This document shows positions 25,663 through 34,392 of a DNA stretch of 61,782 bases, piece after piece (the first letter of the stretch is position 1; each line of letters begins with the position of its first letter). A program made the translations under genes and the position numbers. The stretch comes from Gemmatimonadaceae bacterium (lineage in GTDB: Bacteria > Gemmatimonadota > Gemmatimonadetes > Gemmatimonadales > Gemmatimonadaceae). A model generated the notes under the pieces. It did not search any database. It had not been told where the DNA came from and saw nothing but the letters and a program-made list of their open reading frames with translations. The stretch spans positions 1-61,782 of the forward strand of contig JACCWE010000133.1 of the NCBI GenBank assembly GCA_013697785.1. The letters run 5' to 3'.

Positions 25663-26334
25663 TCACGGCTTGTGCGGGCCGCCCATGCCGGGAATTTGCA
25701 ACTTCGTGTAGCCCGCCGGCGCAACGAACATGGCATCCGGCACCGACGTCGACTTTGCCTTCACCGCGACGAGAGAGAGCTTGCCATTATTGGTGACCTT
25801 CATGATGCCGCCGCCGTTCTTCAACGCGTCGCCGAACTCCTGTCCTGCGGCGGTGAAGAATTTTGCGGCTATTCCACCGGAGAGACGGTTGATCATCAGC
25901 CCCGCGCCCTTCGCGATACAGACCTCTCCTTCTTCAGCCTTCCCGTCCTCGTCCATCCCCTTGTAGTGCCAGTCTTCGCAGGGGATTCCCGCGATGTTTT
26001 CCATCTTCCCGGTCTTCGTCGCAACGCCGTGATGCTTCGCCCCATGATCGGCGGCTTCCTTCGATCCGAGATCGGGAGGCAGTGTCATGTACATCTTCTG
26101 GTCCGTTACGAGAATCAGGCTCGTGTTGCCGTCCATGATTATGGCGCCGTCCTGCTCGCCCAGTCCCTCGAAGCGAATCTTCGAGCCCTTCGTGATCTGC
26201 GTCATCGTGTCCGGATGACTCTCATTCTCGTACGACACGAATTGGATAACGCCGTCGAATCCCTGAGCGGAGAGACGGGTGGTGGATACCGCGACGAGGC
26301 AGGCGGCGGCGACATAGCGCTTGGCACGATGCAT
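25663..26334 (-). CDS. Secreted DUF4412-like protein
   Basis: This 223-aa protein has a signal peptide (about 1-24, ending R-L-S-A-Q). A strand-rich body has 'G-V-I-Q-F', 'I-R-F-E-G' and 'M-D-G-N-T-S-L-I-L-V-T-D-Q-K-M-Y-M'. This is typical of DUF4412, a periplasmic lipocalin/LolA-like beta fold. A middle loop 'D-W-H-Y-K-G-M-D-E-D-G-K' separates the two halves, and a paired Cys (I-P-C-E-D, E-V-C-I-A) may form a disulfide. Function is unknown; lipid or hydrophobic ligand binding is a guess from the fold. The ATG M-H-R-A-K-R is preferred to an earlier in-frame start. Confidence 0.65.
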   Translation of the reverse strand: MHRAKRYVAAACLVAVSTTRLSAQGFDGVIQFVSYENESHPDTMTQITKGSKIRFEGLGEQDGAIIMDGNTSLILVTDQKMYMTLPPDLGSKEAADHGAKHHGVATKTGKMENIAGIPCEDWHYKGMDEDGKAEEGEVCIAKGAGLMINRLSGGIAAKFFTAAGQEFGDALKNGGGIMKVTNNGKLSLVAVKAKSTSVPDAMFVAPAGYTKLQIPGMGGPHKP

Positions 26335-26460
26335 ATGAAGGAATCCGAAGAGGTTTTCGCCCACCTGGCGTGAGTGGGGCGCACTGCCTTAATGTGCGCC
26401 AAGCGCGCCGCTCGCGCCAATCCGAGGCACTTCACTCGGCCGCGCACGTAGATTCCGGAG

Positions 26461-27135
26461 ATGCACTCGAGCCCCTTCTCGCGCGCGCTTGCCACGCGTC
26501 GCCTCAGAACCAGCAGTGCCATAATTGCCGGCGCCATAGCCACGCTTGCCTGCGAGCGCGCGGTCTCGGCGACACCGCAAACGCCTCAAGCAATCGTCGA
26601 TACCGCAAGCACCACGTTACAGTCGGTCGTTCCCGCAGACAGCGCGCTCCGCTTTCCAGACGTCCCCAACTCCGTGCGAACTCCCGGCACGACGCTCGAT
26701 GTCACAGCCGCGGACATCTGCGTCTCCGGCTACGCGAAGCGCGTCCGCAACGTCCCCTCCGCGGTGAAGCGCCAAGCATACGCGAGCTATGGCGTAAGAT
26801 CTCACGAGCCCGGCGAGTACGAGATCGATCATCTCATCAGTCTCTCGCTCGGCGGCTCGAACTCGATCCGGAATCTCTGGCCCGAGTCCTTTCGCACGCA
26901 GCCGTGGAACGCCTACGTGAAGGACGAGCTCGAAAACGAGCTTCATCGTCGCGTCTGTGCGGGCAGGATCGAGCTCGCAAAGGCGCAGTACGTGATATCG
27001 CACAACTGGATCATCGGCTACCGTATATACGTGCATACGAAGCCAACATCAGCACAAGCGCGCAGGAAGACGCGCAGTCGCTCGCGACGTTCGTATTCAC
27101 CGCCGCGATCGCAATTCGATCCGCCTGTTCCATGA
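26461..27135 (+). CDS. HNH-nuclease-like lipoprotein
   Basis: This 224-aa protein has a lipoprotein signal (I-A-T-L-A-C, Cys30) and then a low-complexity linker. A core 'Y-E-I-D-H-L-I-S-L-S-L-G-G-S-N' with 'N-L-W-P-E' matches a common HNH-type fold seen in small secreted or membrane-attached proteins. The Asp-His pair and downstream Asn and His residues would form the metal-dependent nuclease site. The Arg/Ser-rich tail (about 195-224) is basic and may bind nucleic acid. The gene ends in an ATGA overlap with the next small gene. Nuclease activity outside the cytoplasm is inferred only. Confidence 0.65.
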   Translation: MHSSPFSRALATRRLRTSSAIIAGAIATLACERAVSATPQTPQAIVDTASTTLQSVVPADSALRFPDVPNSVRTPGTTLDVTAADICVSGYAKRVRNVPSAVKRQAYASYGVRSHEPGEYEIDHLISLSLGGSNSIRNLWPESFRTQPWNAYVKDELENELHRRVCAGRIELAKAQYVISHNWIIGYRIYVHTKPTSAQARRKTRSRSRRSYSPPRSQFDPPVP

Positions 27136-27449
27136 CGACATCGCGCATGGCACGAAATCAGAAGCTCACGCCGATAATCAAGGGACGCACGATTACGCAG
27201 GTGACGTGGGATGGCGCCGCGGCGCAGCTTCATCTCACCGACGGTTCCCTTCTGCGCATTCACACCACCGTCGCGCCGCCAGCCAGCGCACCACCCGCGA
27301 CGGTCGGCAAGGTTCGCGCGGTACGCCAGTCCCTCGACACTATCGCCTTCGATCTCGAGGGATCGTCGTCGCTCCAATTCTCGCTGGCCGAGCCGACGTC
27401 ATGCGTGATGCTCCGCGATGCGAAAGGTGCGCTGGAGTACGCGGACTGA
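27132..27449 (+). CDS. Small hypothetical protein coupled to the HNH lipoprotein
   Basis: This 105-aa cytoplasmic protein starts at an ATG that overlaps the HNH gene's stop by 4 bases. It is mostly short strands: 'I-T-Q-V-T-W-D', 'A-Q-L-H-L-T-D-G-S-L-L-R-I-H' and 'I-A-F-D-L-E-G-S-S-S-L-Q-F'. A beta-sandwich or barrel is likely. No family was recognised. The coupling suggests a functional partner of the HNH protein, for instance an immunity-like or accessory protein, but it lacks the usual acidity of nuclease inhibitors. Confidence 0.55.
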   Translation: MTTSRMARNQKLTPIIKGRTITQVTWDGAAAQLHLTDGSLLRIHTTVAPPASAPPATVGKVRAVRQSLDTIAFDLEGSSSLQFSLAEPTSCVMLRDAKGALEYAD

Positions 27450-27452
27450 CCG

Positions 27453-29747
27453 CTAGTTGTCGTCGCTTGCCTGGCCGCGAGGGCCGAACGTCCGCGAGAT
27501 CTTGAAGACGAACGTTCGGGCATTGAGCGGCGTCAGAAATCGCTCGAGTTGCCCCGTCCCTGCATTCGCGTTGAAGGTACCGAACACGGGATCATGGTTG
27601 TCGAACACGTTCGTCACCACGCCTGAGAAGTCCCAATTGTGGTACGTGTAGCCAGCGCGCGCACCCATCGTGAAGTACGGATCGAGCTGATTCTGCTCGT
27701 TCCCCTCGTCGCCACGCAGATATTGTGAGCCGATCCAGCGCGCATCCAGCCCAACGCGGAAACCCTTCGGCAGGCGAGCCGAAAAGCCGCCCTTCACCTG
27801 GTGCGCGGGCACCAAAGGCATCACGTCGCCTGGCGTCACCGCGTTCGGTCCGAAGAGCGGACTATCCTCGAAGTCGCCATTCGACCGTGTGCTGAAGATT
27901 TGCGCAGTGCTCTCGAACGTCGCCTTCGTATATGCATAGTTCGTATACCACGACACGCGGTCCTGAAGAAACGAGCTCGTAACGGACAGCTCGACTCCCT
28001 GGCGACGGGTCTTGTCGAGATTGGTGAAGTAGCCTGAAACGAGTGAACCAGGCGATTCGACGAAGAAGATCTCGTCGCGAACATCGGTGCGATACACGGA
28101 GGCATCGAAGAGCACGTTGCCGCGGAGCAGCTTGCCGCCGACTTCGTACGTCGCCGCGCGCACTGGCTTGAGCGGTGGATCGTCGCCGAGTGCGAATGGA
28201 AGCGGGCACGAGGCCGTTGGATCCGCGCATGCGAGCTCGACGATCGCCGGCGCACGGAAGCTGCCGCCGATGGAGGCGTAGAGCGATGCGCCGCCGCCGA
28301 CATCGACGCTGATGCCGCCGCGCGGGCTGAAGTGGTGAAAGGTGTTCGTCGTGTTGTCGTTGCTGTCGAGCTGATTGTTGAAGGGGACGCGGATATAATC
28401 GTAGCGAAGTCCCGCCGACAGCGTCACGCGACTGACGTTGTAGTCGGCGAGGCCGTAGCCTGCGAGATCCCAGCTCGGGCTCCTCACATCCGTCGTGAGA
28501 CCGAGCTCAGGTCCGCTAACGCCGTCAGCGAAGGCGACGCTGCCGACAGCTTTCCCCGCCGCGCTCGGCGTATTGATGATCTGCTCGTGAACCCGATTTG
28601 CCGATCCGTCGACACCAAAGCGCAGCGACAGCAAATTCTTCCCGAATGCGATCTGGCGGCGCCAATCCGCCGTGCCACCGAAGGTGTATGTCTTCGTGAG
28701 CGCGTCGACGTTCGGATCGGGCGCCTGATTCACATTGAAGCGATCGGCATCGAAGCGTTTGCCGAACAGCGTCAGCGTGCCGCGGCCGCGGCCCACGGGT
28801 ACGTATCCGGTGAGATTGAGCTGCTGCATGTTCAGATCTTCGATGTCGCCCGGCGTGAAGTTTATCTGCGGATCACCATACAGGCTTTCGGGGAGCGAGC
28901 CGGCCGACTGCACGCGCGACTTCGACGCGAGCGCCTGAATTCCGAATCCTCGCAGCGCTCCGAAGTGGCCGACATTCGAGAATACATTGTAGTTCTTGCC
29001 GCCCGTCCCCGTACGCCATCCATCCTCGCGCTCGTAACCGCCGCCAAGATAGTAGTCCCATCCCTTGGTGCTCTTCCCCTCGACCGTTGCTTCGAGCTCG
29101 GCCTGACCGAATGATCCGCCTGTGAGCTCGAGCGAGCCGTGCGTCGGACCCTCGCCGCGATCGGTGACGAGATTGATCGCGCCGCCGAGCGAGTTGGGTC
29201 CGAGCAGCGAAGCGGTACCGCTGAGGAGCTCGACGCGGCGCACGTGATCCATGGGAAGGAGATCGAAGTCGACCTCCTGCGCGTCCGCCTCGTTCTGCCG
29301 CACACCGTCGAGAAAGACGGTGATCCCCGGAGGCAGGCCGACCGTTGGCCCGGTGTTGAAGCCGCGATAGTCGACGTTGATCTTGTACTGCGAGCCGAGA
29401 TCATCGTAGATCGACACGCCGGCGATCGTTCCGAGCACATCGGGGAGAATGCGCGGCTCCCACTGGTCGACCGCGGCGCCGGAGAGCGTCGTCACGCGCG
29501 CAGGAATGCCGGAGCCGATCGTCGGACCAGCGACGGGAAGGATCGAGGCCTGCACTTCGACCGGCGACAGTCTGTGGATGCTGTCGCGCCCGACGGCGGT
29601 CGCTCGGAGTACGCTGTCTCGCCTCGCAATGGAGTCGCGCTGTGCGACGCTGTCGATCTGCTGCGCGGAAACCGTTCGTGGAGCGAGCGAGGCTATGCCA
29701 ATCGTCACCAGAGCGATGGCGATGCGATTGGTGGACGGGAAAGGCAC
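27453..29747 (-). CDS. TonB-dependent outer-membrane receptor
   Basis: This 764-aa receptor has a signal peptide (1-27, ending V-S-A-Q-Q) from a GTG start, then a short linker with repeated D-S-x-x-x-R. The plug domain has 'I-P-A-R-V-T-T-L-S-G-A' and 'D-V-L-G-T-I-A-G-V-S-I-Y-D-D', and 'L-L-G-P-N-S-L-G-G-A-I-N-L-V-T' precedes a 22-strand barrel with a C-terminal Phe-rich strand. It has no N-terminal STN signalling domain. It lies 35 bases after the sigma/anti-sigma locus, as in FecIR-like uptake systems, so siderophore, metal chelate or vitamin uptake is plausible. Ligand unknown. Confidence 0.88.
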   Translation of the reverse strand: MPFPSTNRIAIALVTIGIASLAPRTVSAQQIDSVAQRDSIARRDSVLRATAVGRDSIHRLSPVEVQASILPVAGPTIGSGIPARVTTLSGAAVDQWEPRILPDVLGTIAGVSIYDDLGSQYKINVDYRGFNTGPTVGLPPGITVFLDGVRQNEADAQEVDFDLLPMDHVRRVELLSGTASLLGPNSLGGAINLVTDRGEGPTHGSLELTGGSFGQAELEATVEGKSTKGWDYYLGGGYEREDGWRTGTGGKNYNVFSNVGHFGALRGFGIQALASKSRVQSAGSLPESLYGDPQINFTPGDIEDLNMQQLNLTGYVPVGRGRGTLTLFGKRFDADRFNVNQAPDPNVDALTKTYTFGGTADWRRQIAFGKNLLSLRFGVDGSANRVHEQIINTPSAAGKAVGSVAFADGVSGPELGLTTDVRSPSWDLAGYGLADYNVSRVTLSAGLRYDYIRVPFNNQLDSNDNTTNTFHHFSPRGGISVDVGGGASLYASIGGSFRAPAIVELACADPTASCPLPFALGDDPPLKPVRAATYEVGGKLLRGNVLFDASVYRTDVRDEIFFVESPGSLVSGYFTNLDKTRRQGVELSVTSSFLQDRVSWYTNYAYTKATFESTAQIFSTRSNGDFEDSPLFGPNAVTPGDVMPLVPAHQVKGGFSARLPKGFRVGLDARWIGSQYLRGDEGNEQNQLDPYFTMGARAGYTYHNWDFSGVVTNVFDNHDPVFGTFNANAGTGQLERFLTPLNARTFVFKISRTFGPRGQASDDN

Positions 29748-29782
29748 GGTTGTGGAGATCCGATTCGTTGTGGTAAAGCCGA

Positions 29783-30716
29783 TCAGCGAGCGGATTGCGA
29801 TGCGGAGCTCGAGTGCGGAACTGTGGAGACGTAACGTACGATGTCGCCCTGCGTGAAGGTGCCACTGTGGTCGACGTCCTCGTACACGATGACCACGGTG
29901 ACCTTCTCGCCAATGCTGCTGAGCGTCAGCGGACCGTCGTCGTTCATGTCGCCGCCATGGTGATCGCTGCAGCACGCGTCGCGCAGCAGCTCGGTCGCGG
30001 GATGCGCCTGCGCCTCACGCACGAGCGCGAACGCGTCGGCGCCGGACTGGGCGTGCGGCGTGCCGCGCACCATCGTCACGATGAGCGCTGCCGAGGCGAG
30101 CGCGAGCGCCGCGGCCGATGTCCAGCGCGCGGGCCCGCGCGCGATGGACTCTGCGCGGCCGTCGCTTCGAATCACGCGCAGCGCCCACGCCGATGCGCTG
30201 TCGACCTGTGGCGTGCTGCGGCGCAGCAAGGAATTCACGAGGGACGCGGTCTCCCTTGTCGCCTCGACGCGGGCGTGGCACGCAGCGCATCGCAGCATGT
30301 GCGCGCGATGTCCAAGCGCGCGGATGAAGCGCTGCTGCGCACGTGCGAGCAGCGGACCAACTGATGTGGGCGAAACTCCGATAGCCGCGGCGATTCGCGA
30401 TAGGAGATATCATCGGCGTGCATGACGAGAAGCGAGGCGTCGCGCTCCGGCAGCAGGGCGAGTGTCTCGTGCACCATTGCCGACTCCTCGACGCTGCACA
30501 TCGTCGCGTCGGCGCGGGGCGCCGGATCGGCGCATCGCGCGCGATATTTCCGGCGACCACATAGAGCCATGCGTCCGGCGCGCATGGCGGCTTGTCGATT
30601 AGTGGGACGAACGCCACCTGCGCCAGACCTTCGGCGAGGTCGCGATCGCCCAGGCGTCCGTAGAGGAACCAGACGAGGCTCGGGTAGTGGCATTCGAACA
30701 GCTGGCGAATGTTCAA
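29783..30716 (-). pseudogene. Frameshifted ECF sigma factor fused to zinc-finger anti-sigma domain and membrane segment
   Basis: Reading on the minus strand from a TTG at 30716, sigma region 2 (Y-P-S-L-V-W-F-L-Y-G-R-L-G-D-R-D-L-A-E) lies in one frame. The start of region 4 (L-A-L-L-P-E-R-D-A-S-L-L) lies in a second, after a shift near 30510-30535. The rest (A-I-G-V-S-P-T-S-V-G-P-L-L-A-R-A) lies in a third, after a shift near 30393-30397. Each shift equals one missing base. The third frame continues without a stop into H-M-L-R-C-A-A-C (an H-x3-C-x2-C anti-sigma finger), a membrane segment and a Cys/His/Asp-rich tail (C-C-S-D-H-H-G-G-D). It may be a decaying gene or carry sequence errors. Confidence 0.65.
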
Positions 30717-31027
30717 GCGATCTCGTTTGACTCGGGCAACGGTTTTCGATGCGGCGGTGCTACAACAAGAGAGACGTCATTGCTGCGCAAAATGAGACAG
30801 GGCGCGATGTAGCAGCTCGAAGCGGAGTGGCGGGCGTATGCGAATCGTCTGAAATCCCGCCTCGGCGCGGCCAAATCGGGTGTTATTGAAGCGAGCTCAG
30901 CATTAACTGCCGTGGTACTGTGCCTCGTCGTGGCAGGGAGTAGCTTCCGGGCGTGAAGAATGCGATGAAAGTGACCTGCTTGCACACATTTCGGCGGTCA
31001 ACCGCCGCCATTCGACCTGAGATCTCA
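30717..31027. other. Intergenic region, divergent
   Basis: This is the spacer between the divergent sigma/anti-sigma locus and the lipoprotein gene. I see no convincing small gene, hairpin with T-run or repeat. It probably holds the promoters of both neighbours; none was clear enough to place. Confidence 0.4.
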
Positions 31028-31516
31028 ATGCCGCGTCTACCAACGCGACTCCGCTTCCTTGCGCTGCTCACCCTCGCCATCGCCTGCAACGCTCCCGCGA
31101 CCGGGAAGGGCGCCGATTCCGCCGCCGCCCTCGATACGAGCAGCACCGCATCGCTGCTTGCGCCGCCGGTGATGGCATCGTCCGCCAATCCGGATAGCGA
31201 GGTCAAATTGACCGTTGCGGCCGTGACGAGCGACGTGATCGCGCTCCGCGATGCGGCGCCGGGTGCCGCAATCGGCAAGCTCCCTGCGCACGAGCAGCTG
31301 GTGAACGGCATGCTCACCAACTTCGAAAAGCGCATTCGCGACATGCATGTGCAGGCAGACCCGGCCTGGGTTTCGGTGATCGACTCCGTGCGCACGGATC
31401 TCGCGAGGCTGCCCGCGATGAAGAGCGACTCTCTCGCGGCCTTTCTGCCGAAGCATCTCAATCGCGTAATGCGCATCGTTGCATGCATTCAGATGGTAAA
31501 GAGCCAGCGCTCCTAG
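31028..31516 (+). CDS. Putative lipoprotein of unknown function
   Basis: This 162-aa protein has a lipobox L-A-I-A-C (Cys20) after a hydrophobic signal, then an Ala/Ser/Thr-rich linker. A helical domain (about 60-162) follows with 'H-E-Q-L-V-N-G-M-L-T-N-F-E-K-R-I-R-D-M' and a His-rich end (K-H-L-N-R-V-M-R-I-V-A-C). The ATG at 31028 was chosen because it places the lipobox correctly. No family was recognised. The Met/His content could reflect metal or haem binding, but this is a guess. Confidence 0.55.
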   Translation: MPRLPTRLRFLALLTLAIACNAPATGKGADSAAALDTSSTASLLAPPVMASSANPDSEVKLTVAAVTSDVIALRDAAPGAAIGKLPAHEQLVNGMLTNFEKRIRDMHVQADPAWVSVIDSVRTDLARLPAMKSDSLAAFLPKHLNRVMRIVACIQMVKSQRS

Positions 31517-31632
31517 CGACGATTCGCTCGGCGGATCGCGACGAAAGAAGGTTTCGTGGAGCCGGTGCACTCGCCGATGGAAGCGAGCGGAGAGCCGCCC
31601 GAGACGTATCCGAGCGCATGTAGCTCGGCGCG

Positions 31633-32997
31633 TCAGCGAGCGACGACTATCTCGCTCGCGACACGGAGCATCGCGGCGAGACTGAGCTCGACGTCGCGAT
31701 CCGTCGTCGCCCAGGAACACACGCTGATGCGCATCGCTATGCGGCCGTGCCAGACGGTGCCGCCGCACCAGCAGGTGCCGTCCGCCTGAATTCCCGCGAT
31801 CACGCGTCTCGTGGTCTCGTCGTCGCCGAAGCTTACGAGCACCTGGTTGAGCACGACATCGGCGAGAATCTCGTAGCCCGCGTCACGCAGCCCTCCGGCG
31901 AAGCGCGTGGCCTGCGCGCAGTTGCGCTCGATCATCTCCGCGATCCCGGAGCGGCCGAGCGATGAGATGGCGGCCCAGACGTCGACGCCTCGCGCGCGCC
32001 GCGAGAGCTCGGGTGTGTACTCGCAGGGCTCGCGCTCTGCACCCTGCACGAGGTACGCGGCGGTGACGGCGGTCGCGCCGCGCAACGCGTCGCGATCGCG
32101 GCAGATAGCGACGCCGCTGTCGTATGGAACGTTCAACCATTTGTGCGCGTCGAGCGCCCACGAGTCCGCGTCGGCGACGCCGGCGACGAGAGCGGCGCGC
32201 GATGGAGTTGCCGCGGCCCAGAGTCCGAACGCGCCGTCGACGTGCACCCATGCGCCGGCGGCGCGCGCGCGCGGGATGAGCTCCGACATCGGATCACATG
32301 CGCCAGTGTTCACGTTGCCGGCCTGCAGACAGAGAATGGTGCGATCGTCGAGCGGCGGAAGCAGATCGGCGCGCATGCGCCCCTGCGCGTCGGCGGGAAC
32401 GCGTGTCACGCGCGCGCGACCGAGTCCGAGGAGGGCGAGCGCCTTCAGCAGAGTGACGTGGACTTCGTCGCCGACTACGACGTTGAGCGGCGGGGCGCCG
32501 AAGAGCCCCTGCTCTTCCACGTTCCATCCGGCGCGCTCGAGAAGCGCGTGTCGTGCAGCGGCGAGGCAGGTGAAGTTCGCCATCGTCGCGCCGGTGACGA
32601 AGCCGGCGGCAGATTCGGAGGGAAGATGCAGCGCGTCGAGAAGCCAGCGGAGTGCGATCGCCTCGAGCTTCGCCGTGGTCGGCGAGATGACGACCAGTCC
32701 CGCGTTCTGATCCCACGCGGTGGCGAGGATGCTGGCGGCGAGCGCGGCGGGGAGCGTGGCGCCGATGACGAACCCGAAGTAGCGGCCGCCGGCGCTGGTG
32801 GACGTTCCGGGGGATCCGACTTCATCGAGCTCGCGGAGGATGGAGGCGGGATCGAGTGGACGCTCGGGGAGCGCGCGATCGAAGTGCGAGAGCGCAGCGA
32901 CGGCGTCGGACGTGGGGGCGACGCCGCGCGAGTCTATTTCTTCGAGATAGGTGGCAGCGCGGTCGGCGGCGTCGCGAACGAGTGAGCGGGTGGTCAT
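31633..32997 (-). CDS. Group II PLP-dependent amino acid decarboxylase
   Basis: This 454-aa fold-type I enzyme is related to aromatic-L-amino-acid, glutamate and histidine decarboxylases. Visible features are 'G-G-R-Y-F-G-F-V' near the N-terminus, 'G-F-V-T-G-A-T-M-A-N-F-T' (phosphate loop), 'W-V-H-V-D-G-A-F-G' (PLP-pairing Asp) and the PLP Lys in 'S-W-A-L-D-A-H-K-W-L-N-V-P-Y-D'. It removes the carboxyl group of an amino acid to make an amine. Substrate choice cannot be fixed from sequence. Close bacterial relatives are often annotated aspartate aminotransferase family or DOPA decarboxylase. It is monocistronic, with an AT-rich upstream region. Confidence 0.88.
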   Translation of the reverse strand: MTTRSLVRDAADRAATYLEEIDSRGVAPTSDAVAALSHFDRALPERPLDPASILRELDEVGSPGTSTSAGGRYFGFVIGATLPAALAASILATAWDQNAGLVVISPTTAKLEAIALRWLLDALHLPSESAAGFVTGATMANFTCLAAARHALLERAGWNVEEQGLFGAPPLNVVVGDEVHVTLLKALALLGLGRARVTRVPADAQGRMRADLLPPLDDRTILCLQAGNVNTGACDPMSELIPRARAAGAWVHVDGAFGLWAAATPSRAALVAGVADADSWALDAHKWLNVPYDSGVAICRDRDALRGATAVTAAYLVQGAEREPCEYTPELSRRARGVDVWAAISSLGRSGIAEMIERNCAQATRFAGGLRDAGYEILADVVLNQVLVSFGDDETTRRVIAGIQADGTCWCGGTVWHGRIAMRISVCSWATTDRDVELSLAAMLRVASEIVVAR

Positions 32998-33034
32998 GGG
33001 CGAAGGCAGAGCGGAGGGGGCGTGGGCGCCACAT

Positions 33035-33130
33035 CTATAAGGCGGCAAATTCACAAAATTTGGCTCAATACAATAGTTATTTTACGACATTAACACGACC
33101 GTATAGCAATATATAAGCGACACTACGGCA
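33035..33130. other. AT-rich island in a GC-rich background
   Basis: About 95 bases (including AATTCACAAAATTTGG and AGCAATATATAAGCG) are far richer in A+T than the rest of the window. It lies upstream of the minus-strand decarboxylase gene and downstream of the minus-strand gene at 33135. It likely carries the decarboxylase promoter; no -35/-10 pair with good spacing was found. Confidence 0.4.
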
Positions 33131-33134
33131 AATT

Positions 33135-33482
33135 CTACTCCTTCGAGATCACGATCGACGTCTTGTCGGTCGAACTATTCGCCGGCCACAGTAGCAGCAC
33201 GTCGCTCTTCGAATCCGCGAAAAAATACAACGCCCGCTTGCTCCCCGCCGAGATGCGCCGAGCTCCGGTATCCTCAGCACCATGCGCCCGATAGAAGGAG
33301 TCGACCGCCTCGAACGGATCGGCCGTAACGTAGGTGGCCGAGGCCTCGACACCACTGCTCTTCTCGATGAGCGCCTGCGGCGTGTCGCGCTTTGCTCCCG
33401 GGTAGATCGGCGGGCCGGGCGCGAGCAGAAGTAGCGCGGCGGCGGCAAAAGCAAGACGGGCGGACACAGCAGAAAGAATCAT
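33135..33482 (-). CDS. Small secreted hypothetical protein
   Basis: This 115-aa protein has an N-terminal hydrophobic signal (about 1-22) and then 'I-Y-P-G-A-K-R-D-T'. This resembles small secreted proteins that begin with a 'YPGA' segment and form an alpha/beta fold ('A-S-A-T-Y-V-T-A-D-P-F-E-A-V-D-S-F-Y'). The helix 'P-F-E-A-V-D-S-F-Y-R-A-H-G' followed by strands fits this group. Function is unknown. It is transcribed divergently from the Bax-inhibitor gene. Confidence 0.55.
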   Translation of the reverse strand: MILSAVSARLAFAAAALLLLAPGPPIYPGAKRDTPQALIEKSSGVEASATYVTADPFEAVDSFYRAHGAEDTGARRISAGSKRALYFFADSKSDVLLLWPANSSTDKTSIVISKE

Positions 33483-33611
33483 CTCTCGCTCCAGGAGCTT
33501 ACGCGACGGTTCGAGGGGGGCGAACTTTCGGGGACGATGCCATCCCGACTCACTCGGGGTATCATCGAGTGTAGCTGAAGTTCGTACTCCTCACTATCCA
33601 TAGCGACAAAA

Positions 33612-34355
33612 ATGGCATTCGCAAATCCAGTAATGACAGACAAGGCGATAGCGCGCGCGCGCGCCGAAGGCGGCACCGGAGTCATGACGATCGCGGGCGC
33701 CGTGTCGAAGTCATTCACGCTCGTGCTCGTGGCGGCTCTCAGCGCGGGTTATACGTGGTATCAGATCGTGCAGGTTCCCGATCGGAACCTGACCGGGATC
33801 ATCTTCGGCGGTGCGATCGCAGCGCTGGTGATGGTGATAGCTACGACGTTCAGGCCCACCTGGGCGCGGATCACGGCGCCTATCTACGCCGTGCTCGAAG
33901 GCATCGCCCTCGGCGGCATCTCCTTCATCTACAACGCGCAGTACAAGGGCATTCCGATCATCGCCGTCGGGCTGACGTTCGGGGTCGCGCTCGCGATGCT
34001 CGCGCTCTACGCGACACGGATCATCAAAGTCACCGACCGGCTGCGCAGCATCATCTACAGCGCGATCGGCGGAATATTTCTGTTCTACATGATCACGATC
34101 GTTCTGAGCTTCTTCCACGTTCAGATTCCGAGCGTCTTCGGCTTCGGCTGGGTGGGGCTCCTCGTCAGCACGGCGATCGTCGTCGTCGCAGCGATGAATC
34201 TGCTGTTGAACTTCGACATGATCGAGCGTACCGCCGGCAACGCGCCGCAGCAGGTCGAGTGGTACGCTGCCTTCGGAATGCTCGTCTCCCTCGTGTGGCT
34301 CTATCTCGAGCTGCTGCGCTGGGCGTCGATCGTTTTCGGCGGACGCCGCCGGTAA
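33612..34355 (+). CDS. Bax inhibitor-1/YccA family membrane protein
   Basis: This 247-aa inner-membrane protein has seven hydrophobic segments. Family features are 'E-G-I-A-L-G-G-I-S-F' in the third segment, an Asp in 'L-L-N-F-D-M-I-E' and the C-terminal 'E-W-Y-A-A-F-G-M-L-V-S-L-V-W-L-Y-L-E-L-L-R'. Bacterial members (YccA, BsYetJ) are pH-gated calcium leak channels or FtsH-interacting proteins; which role applies here is unknown. The ATG follows an A-rich stretch. A strong hairpin follows the stop codon. Confidence 0.88.
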   Translation: MAFANPVMTDKAIARARAEGGTGVMTIAGAVSKSFTLVLVAALSAGYTWYQIVQVPDRNLTGIIFGGAIAALVMVIATTFRPTWARITAPIYAVLEGIALGGISFIYNAQYKGIPIIAVGLTFGVALAMLALYATRIIKVTDRLRSIIYSAIGGIFLFYMITIVLSFFHVQIPSVFGFGWVGLLVSTAIVVVAAMNLLLNFDMIERTAGNAPQQVEWYAAFGMLVSLVWLYLELLRWASIVFGGRRR

Positions 34356-34373
34356 CTGCTTTCGGAAGAAGCT

Positions 34374-34392
34374 CCGCCGGTCACGCCGGCGG
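34374..34392. terminator. Hairpin between convergent genes
   Basis: CCGCCGG (34374-34380) pairs perfectly with CCGGCGG (34386-34392) across TCACG, followed by a pyrimidine-rich stretch (CTTCTTTCTCC at 34395-34405). It lies 19 bases after the Bax-inhibitor stop and overlaps the 3' end of the convergent DUF4342 gene, so it could end the plus-strand transcript. Confidence 0.45.
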
